Source: Stemphylium vesicarium (Eukaryota > Ascomycota > Dothideomycetes > Pleosporales > Pleosporaceae). From it: 64,000 nucleotides of DNA. This document shows, one piece after another, positions 54,738-64,000 of the stretch. The DNA lies in contig QXCR01000001.1 of assembly GCA_004380135.1 (NCBI GenBank), positions 124,001-188,000 of the forward strand, written 5' to 3'. The position numbers and the translations under genes were made by a program. Each line of letters opens with the position of its first letter. Position 1 is the first letter of the stretch. The notes beneath the pieces are model-generated. The model saw only the letters and a list, made by a program, of their open reading frames with translations, searched no databases and had not been told where the DNA came from.

Positions 54738-54743
54738 TATATA
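54738..54743 (+). promoter_or_regulatory. TATA box upstream of the MFS sugar transporter
   Basis: TATATA within gtttatatagataagg, about 330 bp before the start codon and just upstream of a CTGGGG motif. Confidence 0.45.
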
Positions 54744-55072
54744 GATAAGGCATGCACATCCCACTGGGGTTTTTGAACATCAATCTGCGGAGACTTTCCT
54801 CATCTCTCCTCTCGAGCTAATATCCCTTCGAGCTCCATCTGGTGTCGTTGCACCAGCGTCTGGTCCAGGGTATCTTGAGATCGATCGTTTTAAACAGATT
54901 CCATCAGTCTTTTGCCTGCCTTGCGGGTTTGTCTATCTCTCCGACAAGGTATGTACATCTATCGGCCCTACGTTACACAGCATATCATCCATGTTTCATG
55001 CATACTGACGAGAAGATAGTAAGATCTATATAGCTCCTCGACCCGATCAACCATCGAAGAAAATCATCTATC

Positions 55073-56876
55073 ATGGCTCCCTCTACCAGTGGTGGCCCCT
55101 CCACGGGCGCGAAGTTTGTTCGCATGATCGTCAAGAACGACTCCATCAAGCAGGATCCTCATGAGATTTACGGATGGCGTGCCTTCGCCATGGCGGGTTC
55201 TGCCTGCTTTGGTGGCATGTTGTTTGGTTTCGATATCGGAACTATTGGTGGTGTGCTCGAACTGCCCGAATTCCAGGCGTATGTGATCACTTCCATTTTC
55301 CAATGTGGACTGAGGCTGGCAGAAAGCTAACTGTAAGAAACAGCAAGTACAACATTGACACGCTCGACAAAGTCGGCAAGGCCAACTTGAACGCCAACAT
55401 CGCCTCGACGCTCCAGGCTGGTTGCTTCGCTGGTTGCTTCATCGCTTCCTGGGCATCCGACAAATGGGGTCGCAAGATTGCTCTTCAGATCGCCGGTCTC
55501 GTTACTATCGTCGGTTGCGTCATGCAAGCCTGCGCTATGGGTTCCCTCGAAGCCATGTACGTTGGTCGCTTCATCGCTGGTCTTGGTGTTGGAGGTGCCT
55601 CCATGGTCGTTCCTCTCTACATCTCCGAAAACGCTCCCCGTGGTATTCGAGGTGGTCTTACAGGTCTCTACCAATTGTTCATTGCGACCGGAATTTCGCT
55701 CGCCTTCTGGGTCAACTACGGATCACTCATGCACCTTTCCGGCGGCGACCAAGTCTACATTGTGCCTCTCGCCATGCAAGCCCTGCCCGCCGTCCTCCTC
55801 GTCGGCTGCATGGCCCTGAACAAAGAGTCTCCCCGATTCCTCGCGAAGCAAGACAAATGGGAAAATGCCACCAACGTACTCGCCCGCATCCGCAACCTCC
55901 CGGAATCGCACCCCTACGTTCAGGACGAGATCAAGGATATCGCCGACCAACTGGAGCACGAGCGCCGCCTCATCGCCGGGGCCGGAGTCATGGACCTTCT
56001 CAAGGAAATGTTCACCATCCCCGGTAACCGCAAGCGCGCCGTCATCTCCATCGTGCTCATGATCTGCCAACAGATGACGGGTACAAACGCGATCAACTAC
56101 TACGCGCCGCAAATCTTCAGGGCCCTTGGTCTCGAGGGTAACGAGAACAAGCTCTTCGCCACTGGAATCTACGGCATCGTCAAGATGGTTGGCTGCCTTG
56201 CTTTCCTCATCTTCGCTGCTGACTCGCTTGGTCGCCGTCGCTCGCTCCTTTGGACTTCTATCGCCCAGGGTCTCGCTATGTTCTACATTGGTCTCTACAT
56301 GCGCATTGACCCACCTGTTGAGGGCCAGGCCGTACCTGGAGCCGGTTACTTTGCGCTTGTCTGCGTTTTCCTCTACGCCTGCTTCTTCCAGTTTGGTTGG
56401 GGCCCCGTGTGCTGGATCTACGTGTCTGAGATTCCGTAAGTGGACACTTGTACCCATGAGGTTGTTTTGAGATTTGTACTGACTGGGTTTAGTTCCAACC
56501 GTCTACGCTCATTGAACGTGGCTATCGCTGCCGCTATCCAGTGGCTGTTCAACTTCGTCGTTGCTCGCGCTACTCCCAACATGATTGCGACCATGGGTCA
56601 GGGCGGATACGGGTATGTCTTCTCTCCTCCCCAAACATCCAATCAGCACATTAACAAGCCTACAGTACCTTCCTCCTCTACGGATCCTTCTGCTTCACCA
56701 TGTTCATCTTTGTCTGGTTCTGGGTCCCCGAAACCAAGGGTCTGTCTCTCGAGAAGATGGACGACCTCTTCGGTGTTACGGAGGTCACCAAGAACATCGA
56801 TGACGACGAGCGCAACGTCCACGGCTCCATGGACAAGGACGCGACTGTTGTTCGCGAGGAGAAGGTCGGCCAGTAA
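55073..56876 (+). CDS. MFS sugar transporter (sugar/H+ symporter family)
   Basis: Twelve-helix plasma-membrane carrier for a hexose, pentose or related polyol/quinate. Four exons (55073-55278, 55344-56435, 56493-56612, 56666-56876) give 542 residues, the usual size. Signature features: [16 protein letters not shown] in helix 1, DKWGRKIAL in loop 2-3, [37 protein letters not shown] in place of [19 protein letters not shown] in helix 7, [26 protein letters not shown] ahead of intron 2, and [18 protein letters not shown] at the end of helix 12. The C-tail is short and acidic. The start at 55073 follows ATC; the first exon carries a short hydrophilic N-terminus. CreA-like sites upstream suggest glucose repression. 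Specificity cannot be read from sequence. Confidence 0.95.
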
Positions 56877-57294
56877 ATGGAATGTATGCAGCAGGAATAA
56901 TGTTGTGGATGGGGTTTTCGAGTTTGGCTGTCGCTGTCGGCATTAGTATGAGATTATAATGAAGTTACGAGCTTCGTGCCGCTCTTTGCAAATACTGTTT
57001 TCTGTTGCAAGTGACTGTCAATTGATGTAAGATGTACCTACCGGGATTATTGCAGTGATGACCGCTTCAAAGTTGTCGTCACGAGGCTCTCACTTCTTTG
57101 CAGTAACTACACAGAGAGGATTCGAAGGGCGAAACAGTGATTGTGAAATGTTGTTACTGTATACTCATACCCACGTTACCCATACAATCCCTACAAGTCA
57201 AACTCCTTGTCAGTCAAAAAAGCCATGTTCCAAAATCCATCAACGCCATAACATGATCCTCCAAATCGCCGCCCCTTCATCGTCCACACCGTCC
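56877..57294. other. Convergent 3' flanks
   Basis: 3' ends of the sugar transporter (+) and the RPEL gene (-). No ORF, RNA or repeat is evident. Confidence 0.55.
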
Positions 57295-57812
57295 TCAAGC
57301 CTCCTTGACCGGATTCTCATCCTCATCAAGAATACCCTTCTTGACCAGCTCTTCCGGACTCGGCCTACTCTGCAAGCCCTTCTCCAGACTATCAGCGCGC
57401 ATATGCAAGTCGAGTTCCTTCTGGTGACCCTGTAGAGCGGGGGCTGCCGTAGAGTTGGGCAGGATGTTTCGGTCGACGAGCTCGGCGCGCTCGGGACGGG
57501 CGTTGAGGCCGCGCTTGAGATTGTCGGTTGCGCGCTGGCGTTCCAGCTCGAGGGCTTTGGCTTGGAGGGCGCTGTCACATGCATGTTAGCTTTGCGACGG
57601 AGAGTGGCAACTGGGGACATGTAGGACTCTCGTAAATGCATGTGGGATGGCACATACGGAGCTGTGGTGGTATCCAGCAAGATGTGCCTGTTCTTCAGAT
57701 CTTGGGGTTCGGGACGGTGCTGCAGGTGTTTCTCCAGACTGTTGCGCCTCTCCGATGAGCGAACAGGTGAGATGGGCGTCTCGTCGATGATGTCAGTTTG
57801 CTCGGATGCCAT
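57295..57812 (-). CDS. RPEL-repeat protein, three repeats
   Basis: Two exons, 57658-57812 and 57295-57571, separated by an 86-nt intron (gtatgt donor, GCTAAC branch), encode 143 residues. Three RPEL-type repeats are visible: LEKHLQHRPEPQDLKNRHIL, LKRGLNARPERAELVDRNIL and LEKGLQSRPSPEELVKKGIL. Each has the LxxxLxxRPxxxxLxxxxIL pattern known from animal MRTF/Phactr proteins, where it binds G-actin. The protein is little more than the three repeats plus a short acidic N-terminus. Actin binding is inferred from the motif only; small fungal RPEL proteins are, to my knowledge, uncharacterised. The frame across the splice site restores TTAP-ALQAKALE. Confidence 0.88.
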
Positions 57813-58606
57813 GGTGGATAGAGATAATGGTTGTTAGCTGCTTTTCAAAGATTGCGAGCGACTCTGTTGTTTTTACAGCAGTATAGTGTAAAGTGATCAA
57901 AATGCAGTTCACGGGGTACTTAAAAGGGGAGCTTTCAACGCGAGACGAGGAAGAGGGGACAGCTTCCTTGGTCGCTTTGTTGCCCGCCGCGCCTTGGTTG
58001 CGGGGCAGCCGCCCCGACCTGCTTGATCCCTGCATATCATGGCCGACGCCAGGGTCAGGCGCCCGCCGTCATCTTACACCGAAGGAGCCAACGCGGCCCA
58101 ATGTCAAGACAGACGTGATCTTAGTTGCGCCTTGGCTGCTGTCATGCTACCTTGATTCACATGGCTGGAGATCGCGCATGGAGCAGTCCCTGACCATGAG
58201 TGTGGCCGTGCGCTGAATACTGACGATTGCATGCGACCTTTACAGGTTTCAAGGCAGTAAGTATGGGGAGACATAGCGTGAGAGGCTGAGAGCGCGATTT
58301 TCGCAACGATCAGCAGGGGATTGAGCAAAAATATTTTCGTATCCATGGATAGCCTCGGCCAGATGCTGACTACTTATGCTCGAGCAGCTTACTCTCCGAG
58401 CAACGCCTGTGCGTATAGCACATGTAACAAGCTAGATCGCACCTTGAATAAGCTCTTCGGTTTAACTCTTGAATCAATTAAACATCAACCGTGCACGCCT
58501 CAGACATGAATATGGGGAAATACGGTTGTGCGTTACTGTGTTTCAATAGGTTGGCTAATCAATTTCCCCCTCAGATTGTACCTGGGTATCCATCTCAACA
58601 CCAAAT
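57813..58606. other. Intergenic region
   Basis: The RPEL gene promoter and the 3' flank of the secreted-protein gene. ORFs of 60-107 codons lack support. Confidence 0.5.
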
Positions 58607-59069
58607 CTACAATCCACCTGTCGGCATCGCACCTCCACTGTATCTCGCCTTTCGCTTGCAAGCAGTCACAGTCGCCGTTGCAACACCTTCGATAGTGGTG
58701 ACCTTTTGGCAAGGCTAAGACCTGTTAGCCTTTTCCCCTCTACCATCTTTGTCCGAATAGACCATCAAGAAAGGAACAAACTTACAAGACCCAGTCCAAA
58801 TCCTTCAGTCTCCAATGCGCACCCGTGGCAGTCGGTATAAAAGGTAGAAGTGGTAGTCGTTTGGTAAAAAGTGCAGTCCGTCTCAAAAGACGGGTCTTCA
58901 AAGACCTTCACTACGCAAGTGGGAGTAGGTGTAGGCGCTGGCGAGGCCGGAGTGAATGAACAAGCCCTGCAACCACGTCAGTATAGGGAATCCCAATGTA
59001 TCCTCCGAGTGAGTCTCACGCTTGCGTCAAAAGTGCTGCGAAGAACAATGTAAAGACTGAGGAGATCAT
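58607..59069 (-). CDS. Small secreted cysteine-rich protein (effector-like), three exons
   Basis: Unrecognised family, reconstructed from splice signals because no exon exceeds 61 codons. Exons are 59020-59069, 58786-58966 and 58607-58714; introns 58967-59019 (gtgaga/gttgcag) and 58715-58785 (gtaagt, GGCTAAC branch, cttag). The 339 nt encode 112 residues. Residues 1-17 form a signal peptide (MISSVFTLFFAALLTQA). The mature part is Thr/Pro-rich at first (SPAPTPTPTC), then carries seven Cys in total at residues 19, 34, 48, 63, 66, 79 and 96, including a CHGC pair. It ends in a short basic and Gly-rich tail. There is no membrane helix. Size, secretion signal and cysteine content fit candidate effectors or cell-wall-associated secreted proteins. 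Phase agreement at both junctions and good splice sites argue that the gene is real. Confidence 0.72.
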
Positions 59070-59549
59070 GATTGCGATGCAATACTTGAAGAAGATGCAA
59101 GTGCTAGACAATGGATGCCTTCAATATCATGTCAAGGCCAAGCCCAGGCTTTATACACTGAATAACAAGGCTACGGGAACAAGCGGAAGTATAACCTTGC
59201 GCTTGTCAGCAAGACACGAACAAATAGAAATGGCTCGGCGGCTAGTCGGGACGCGGTGATTAAAGGTACGAGGTCAAATCATTATCGCATTAACTACGGA
59301 CCGACCACATGGTGGACGGCCTATTCCATAACTATTCACAAGCCTCCAACTCCATTGATGAAAGGCTAGATCATTTGAGGAGAGATGCTGCCAAAAAGGA
59401 CAGTAAGAAACATATGCATCCTTGCGTTCACTTTTTCCACCATCGTCGTCAATGGTTCAGGTCCTTGGGTACTAGTACTCGAGGCGAACCATGCTTGTCA
59501 GGACAATCTAAAGAGATTGGGAGACAGTTGGTGAGTTTTCCAAGTGCAT
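59070..59549. other. Intergenic region, upstream of the secreted protein and 3' of the rhodopsin
   Basis: Upstream DNA of the secreted-protein gene plus the 3' flank of the rhodopsin gene; both genes are on the minus strand. No other gene seen. Confidence 0.5.
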
Positions 59550-60643
59550 TTAAGCACCGTCGTCCTCACCGATGCGGATAGCACCCTCGCGGCTGAGGCC
59601 GTTGGCCCAGAAGCCGTTGAGCTCAGCATCGCTCTCGCGCATGTTGGCGTGAGCAACAAGGAGCCAGGCACCGAAACCAGCCTTAGCGAGGACATCAAGG
59701 ATGGCGTAGGCAATGATCTCAGTGTCGATACTGGCCTGGCGGGCACCGTCGGAGATACCCCAGACGCTGTTTGACGTTAGTATGATTGGTGGGCTTGGTC
59801 GGGGCAGTGGGAACTTACATTGGGTAGGCAGTCCAGAGGACGAGAGTGTAGACGGCGATGGAGGTGAAGAAGGTGCGGAGCTTGTCACCCTTGGCCTTGG
59901 CGTTGGCACCACCGTTGAGGACCAGGTGCCAGAAGATGAAGAGGAAGGCAATGCAGGAGATGGTGTACCAGCCCCACTTCTGGGTGTCCTCAGAGCCGAA
60001 ACCAGCGAAGAGACCAGTCAAGATCATGATGAGGTCGGCAGTCATCATCATGAACATGTGTCCACCAGACATGCCAGCAAGAAGACCGAGGTCGAGGAGC
60101 AGGAGAGGAGTGGTGATGGCCCAGTCAACGTAACGGGCCCAGTAGACCTGGCGGTAGGTGGTGGTGTAAGTGTCGGGAACGTGGTCGTGCTGCTCGCGCT
60201 CGACAATCTTGTTGAAGGAGACGGCGTGACCGGTGGCCATGGCGAAGTAAGAAAGAGCAGCAGTAATGGTGATAATGGTGGTGATGACATGGTAGAGACG
60301 CTTGTTCTGTGGCAGTGTTAGTGATGAGCTGGGTGATGAACTGAAGCTCTACGCGGCTTCCAATGGCACTTTGGCGACTGGAGCTAGCTGGAGCTGTCGA
60401 GGTGGTGGTACGTACCAAGGGGACCTTCCAGGACATAGCAGTGAAACCGGCAGAGGCAACCACCATGATAACGAAGACAACCCAGAGGGTCTTCTTTCCG
60501 GCGTCACCGGCGACCTCGTAAGTAGCCTCATGGCCGGGCACGACAGTGGGAATGGGTGCAATGGGAGACGACGAGGCAGTAGCCGTGGGCATTGGCAGGA
60601 GAGCCGTCTTCCTGAGCACCTCTTCGAATTGGTCGACGATCAT
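59550..60643 (-). CDS. Microbial-type (fungal) rhodopsin, proton-pump signature
   Basis: Seven-helix retinal protein of the Leptosphaeria/Neurospora rhodopsin group. Exons 60416-60643, 59819-60306 and 59550-59766 with introns of 109 and 52 nt encode 310 residues from the ATG at 60643 (MIVDQFEEVL). Helix C reads [20 protein letters not shown], giving Arg134, Asp137 (bacteriorhodopsin D85, proton acceptor) and Asp148 (D96, proton donor). Helix G reads ILDVLAKAGFGAWLL with Asp263 (D212) and the Schiff-base Lys267 (K216). Retaining an acidic donor is the pattern of light-driven proton pumps, as shown for the Leptosphaeria maculans protein, rather than slow sensory forms. Length and introns are normal. 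No carotenoid/retinal biosynthesis gene lies nearby in the window. Confidence 0.95.
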
Positions 60644-62761
60644 GATGTCGGTGTTGATGTTGTAATGGGATTTGATGGTCTTCACAGCAACTGTATGTGC
60701 TGGAGGTGGATCAATGTGAGAGTTGACTGCAGAAAGGAAGACAACAGTGAGGCCCGGCGGAGTTATAAAGAGGAGAAGCTAGGCAGCTATGCGGTCACCT
60801 GTTGAAGCTGCGGCAAGAGCTATACGAAAGAGGAATCGAGACGTCATAGCCCCTCACGGTGGGGCGCTATGATTGGTTCCCGCACTCAGTATGGCTAAGC
60901 GGCAGGGATGCGCGAACACCAGCCTCGCGCCTATAGTTTCGCAAGAGGGGCCGCCGGGTTGAGTAGATGCTGCTGGGTACTGGCTACGAGGCGCTGTCAC
61001 CGCGCTCAGCCGGGTACACCGGACATGCTGTTGAGGCTTTGGGGCTGGCTTCACAGCTGCGACGCGCTGGCAGCAGGTCCGTATTGAGGTACTTTGGTAC
61101 ATGATCAATGCTTCATGGCTGCGCCAAGCCTGCAAAGCATGTACCCCACAACAATCAGTGTGCAAGCGATCGGTTGCTCGGGTGTCTATGCCCTCACAAA
61201 CCGGTTTCCTGTACCGCCGATGGGTATTAACTTTTCGATGAGCCTGCCCGCAGCGTGCACTGACAGTTGTCTCAACATTCGAGACGCGATCGCCTCGATC
61301 GTGTCTTTTGTCTTGACATCGCCGCGCAATTGCTGACCTGGGCCACCACAGGGTCGCACCTTGTCAACGCCCTGGATCCGCTGTGCCGCACCAACTCTCC
61401 ATGTAGCTACTCCTCATCTTGCCCCACGGTGCCTCGCGGTGGTGTGATATGCGTTACAGATCTTACCTGTGGGCAGCTGCTAATCAGCCGACTGCGGGCC
61501 GAAGTGCGCGGTTGCTCCTCTACCACACGGTCGACATCCTCTCGCTCGTCGCGCCAGCCGTACAAAGAGCTGTATTGACCTGCCCCAGAGCTCCAGAGCT
61601 CCAGCGCGCCACAAGCCTCCAGAGCCAGCCGCCGACGTCCGAACGTTCCGATAAAGCCTAAAACTACACTATTGGCCGCTTGCCGTACACGAGGTAGCAA
61701 CATGATTATATTTCCACCTTGATAGTCTTTCGTCGCAAATACTCATCATTACCGTCAGGCGCGTTCAATCCGATGCAGCAGGATACATGTAGCCATGAGA
61801 ACAACTCGTGCTGTCAAAAAGAGATGTGTTGGCTTCCTTTTGTATTGGAAACGTAAGCCCCCCGCGCTTACCCTCGCTGGAATACGCTGCTCTCCCGCGC
61901 GTTTTCGGTCAAAGGTCCCGAAATGGCTGCTCCGTCGCAGAGGTTTCAGCGGAGAGAAAAAAGTTCATAGTAAGAGTGGGCCACTTGAGCCTCAGATTGT
62001 TCCTTCTCTTGCAACCGCGACTAGCATTGTCGCTGACTAAGGCTGCTGCTACTATCGGATCCTGATTGGTCGCCTACTCGCGGCTTCCCCCAATTACTGT
62101 TGCGCAAAACGTGGTACCAAATTCGCGACACCAAAGATATCGGGGTTTCCAATCCTCACGTGGATCCTCATTTTCCATACATGTTTGAACTCGGCCATTG
62201 TGAATGGCTGTCATCATCAGCGCCACAGCTCCGCCGTGCGGTAGTTGCGTGGGATTTTGCTGCTTAGCGCGCCATCAGGGTCCTCACGTTGGGACATTCC
62301 ATCGCCTCTGTCGCGATGCAGCGCTCCTTCAGCGGTCAAGCTTCCAAAAACGACCACAAGCACTCCTCTTCTCGACATCAAGGTGCTTAATTGATAGGAA
62401 ATACCCCATATATAGTGCTTGGTTCTGCCCAAGACTACCAAAACCACGGAGCGCCGAGCCATTACCAAGCTTTTCTGCATATCCAGAAAGCTTACCCAAG
62501 GTTCACATTTTCTGCGACTCCAGGCAATTTTTGGACTCTGCCAACCAAACTTTGGGAATTCCGATTCTCACATTCTGTTTAAAAGAGCCGCCCAAGACTC
62601 CTTCCCTCCGAATTCCTTAAATCTTAACTTTATACAGCTTGAGCTTGAGCTTCCTCAACACAAGACAAAACTCAAGATACAACACGTACCACACACAGTA
62701 CACACATACAGTACGCACACACGTACTCATACAACACTTACAAATCACACAAATCGACAAC
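60644..62761. other. Intergenic region between rhodopsin and ZIP genes
   Basis: Divergent promoters over 2.1 kb. ORFs are short or overlapping and unsupported. Two CAAGGT motifs at 62379-62384 and 62497-62502 lie upstream of the zinc transporter. The immediate ZIP leader is CA-rich. Confidence 0.5.
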
Positions 62762-63889
62762 ATGGTCTCTTCCGTTCTCGAGATGGTAAGCCTTGTGCTT
62801 CGTCAGGCCGACACCCTACCCGAGGCACCCGTCACCTGTGGAGGTAGCAACGAGTACGACGGCCGTATGGGCGTCCGCATCTCATCCATCTTCGCCATCC
62901 TCGTGGCATCTTCTTTCGGCGCCATGTTCCCCGTCCTCGCAAAGCGTAGCCGTCACAAGTACGTGCCGAACTGGGTCTTCTTCGCGGCCAAGTACTTCGG
63001 ATCCGGCGTCATCATCGCGACTTCCTTCATCCACCTCCTCGCACCCGCCAACGAAGCACTTGGCAATGAGTGCCTGACTGGCGTCATCGCCTCTTACCCC
63101 TGGCCCGAGGGCATCGCCCTCATGACCATCTTCCTCATGTTCTTCCTCGAGCTCATGACCATGCGCTACGCCAAGTTCGGTGATGGCCACGGCCACTCCC
63201 ACGAACCCAGCCACACTCACGCACCCATCCCCGTCACCGGATCCGACAGCACCAGCATCCGCGAAACCAAGGGAGAAGACCTTGAATGCGGCAACAACCC
63301 CAACCTTCGTGGTGAAGACCATCTCGGCCACAGCCGCCACCACACTTCCGCCGGCGAGTACAAGCCTGAGCAAGCTCAACTCACGACGACAGAATCCTAC
63401 GCCGCTCAGCTTACCGCCGTCTTCATCCTCGAATTCGGTGTCATCTTCCACTCCATCTTCATCGGTCTTACACTTGCCGTCGCCGGAGAGGAGTTCACCA
63501 CCCTCTACATCGTCCTCGTCTTCCACCAAATGTTCGAGGGTCTCGGTCTGGGAGCTCGTCTCGCCGAAGTCCCCTGGCCCGCCTCCAAGCGCTGGACGCC
63601 TTACTTCCTCGGTCTCGGTTTCGGTATCTCGACTCCCATTGCCATTGCTATTGGTCTCGGCGTCCGCCAGTCCTTCGCTCCTGAGTCCCAGTCCACTCTT
63701 CTCGCAAACGGCATCTTCGACTCTATCAGTGCTGGTATCCTCATCTACACTGGTCTGATTGAGCTGATGGCCCACGAATTCATGTTCAGCCCGTACATGC
63801 AAAACGGCCCTGTCAGCAGGACACTAAAGGCTTTTGGCCTCATGGTCCTTGGTGCTGGTTTGATGGCTCTCTTGGGTTACTGGGCTTAA
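62762..63889 (+). CDS. ZIP-family plasma-membrane zinc transporter (Zrt1/Zrt2-like)
   Basis: Zinc (or iron) uptake carrier with eight helices. The intronless 375-residue frame starts at the ATG at 62762, preceded by a CA-rich leader; upstream codons in frame are leader sequence without a better start. Helices 1-3 include SSIFAILVASSFGAMFPVLA, YFGSGVIIATSFIHLLAPA and GIALMTIFLMFFLELMTMRY. The variable cytosolic loop has a His-rich metal-binding stretch GDGHGHSHEPSHTHAP. Helix 4 has the ZIP signature FHSIFIGLTLAV and helix 5 FHQMFEGLGLGARLAE, which supply the binuclear metal site. The C-terminus ends at ALLGYWA with the usual short outer tail. A low-zinc-induced ZafA/Zap1-type promoter is likely; two CAAGGT motifs sit about 265 and 380 bp upstream. 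Confidence 0.95.
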   Translation: MVSSVLEMVSLVLRQADTLPEAPVTCGGSNEYDGRMGVRISSIFAILVASSFGAMFPVLAKRSRHKYVPNWVFFAAKYFGSGVIIATSFIHLLAPANEALGNECLTGVIASYPWPEGIALMTIFLMFFLELMTMRYAKFGDGHGHSHEPSHTHAPIPVTGSDSTSIRETKGEDLECGNNPNLRGEDHLGHSRHHTSAGEYKPEQAQLTTTESYAAQLTAVFILEFGVIFHSIFIGLTLAVAGEEFTTLYIVLVFHQMFEGLGLGARLAEVPWPASKRWTPYFLGLGFGISTPIAIAIGLGVRQSFAPESQSTLLANGIFDSISAGILIYTGLIELMAHEFMFSPYMQNGPVSRTLKAFGLMVLGAGLMALLGYWA

Positions 63890-64000
63890 GTTGGTGTTTA
63901 TCCTCCATCGTGCTTTCTCTTTACTTTCTCTTCTTGGTGGCTCCTACGTGCACACGTTGGCTGCTCTGATACACATAGGGTGATAAGATGAATTACACCT

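Noticed and set aside
62882..63802. 306-codon minus-strand ORF opposite the ZIP gene
   Set aside because: An antisense shadow of the ZIP coding sequence; Gly/Asp/Glu/Val-rich composition caused by C-ending sense codons.

Overview
The window is nuclear DNA of a filamentous ascomycete, most likely a dothideomycete of the Pleosporales. Genes are monocistronic and lie on both strands. Most are split by short GT-AG introns of about 45-110 nt with CTAAC/CTGAC-like branch points. The families are typical of filamentous fungi: a Zn2Cys6 regulator, a TOK1-type K+ channel, a microbial-type rhodopsin with the residues of a light-driven proton pump, a Fot1/pogo transposon, a GH105 hydrolase and a DUF2264 protein. 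The species assignment is inference from gene content; there is no rRNA or barcode locus, and I found no convincing tRNA.

Layout. 0-9 kb: an ACS/Dal5-type MFS permease (3' part outside the window) diverging from a GH105 unsaturated rhamnogalacturonyl hydrolase; HSP90 with a heat-shock element and a probable 5'-UTR intron; a low-complexity LEA-like protein. 10-24 kb: a small single-pass membrane protein, a large acidic DUF2457-like protein, an HSL-type alpha/beta hydrolase and a seven-exon DEAD-box helicase of the Ded1/DDX3 type. 26-34 kb: TOK1, an RS-rich splicing protein diverging from the kinetochore protein Sos7, and a cytochrome b561-type membrane protein with a long basic tail. 38-40 kb: a Zn2Cys6 transcription factor. 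40.3-47.5 kb: a gene-poor stretch ending in a complete pogo/Fot1 element (36-bp perfect TIRs, TA target duplication) whose transposase carries one in-frame TGA. 48-64 kb: the CDK PHO85, a poorly resolved candidate gene with in-frame stops, a DUF2264 protein, an MFS sugar transporter with CreA-like promoter sites, a three-repeat RPEL protein, a newly reconstructed small secreted cysteine-rich protein, the rhodopsin and a ZIP zinc transporter.

No biosynthetic cluster, CRISPR array or operon is present. Functional links are loose: GH105, DUF2264 and the two MFS carriers suit a plant-associated saprotroph or pathogen, and TOK1, the rhodopsin and ZIP are plasma-membrane ion functions. The most useful new items are the three-exon secreted protein at 58607-59069 (not visible as a single ORF), the nonsense-interrupted transposase, the splice-phase anomaly in TOK1 and the stop-interrupted coding frame at 49950-50914. 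Exon boundaries were worked out by eye from splice signals and reading-frame continuity; in every multi-exon model the summed exon length is divisible by three, except the incomplete MFS gene at the left edge and the candidate at 49950-50914, where that test does not settle the structure.
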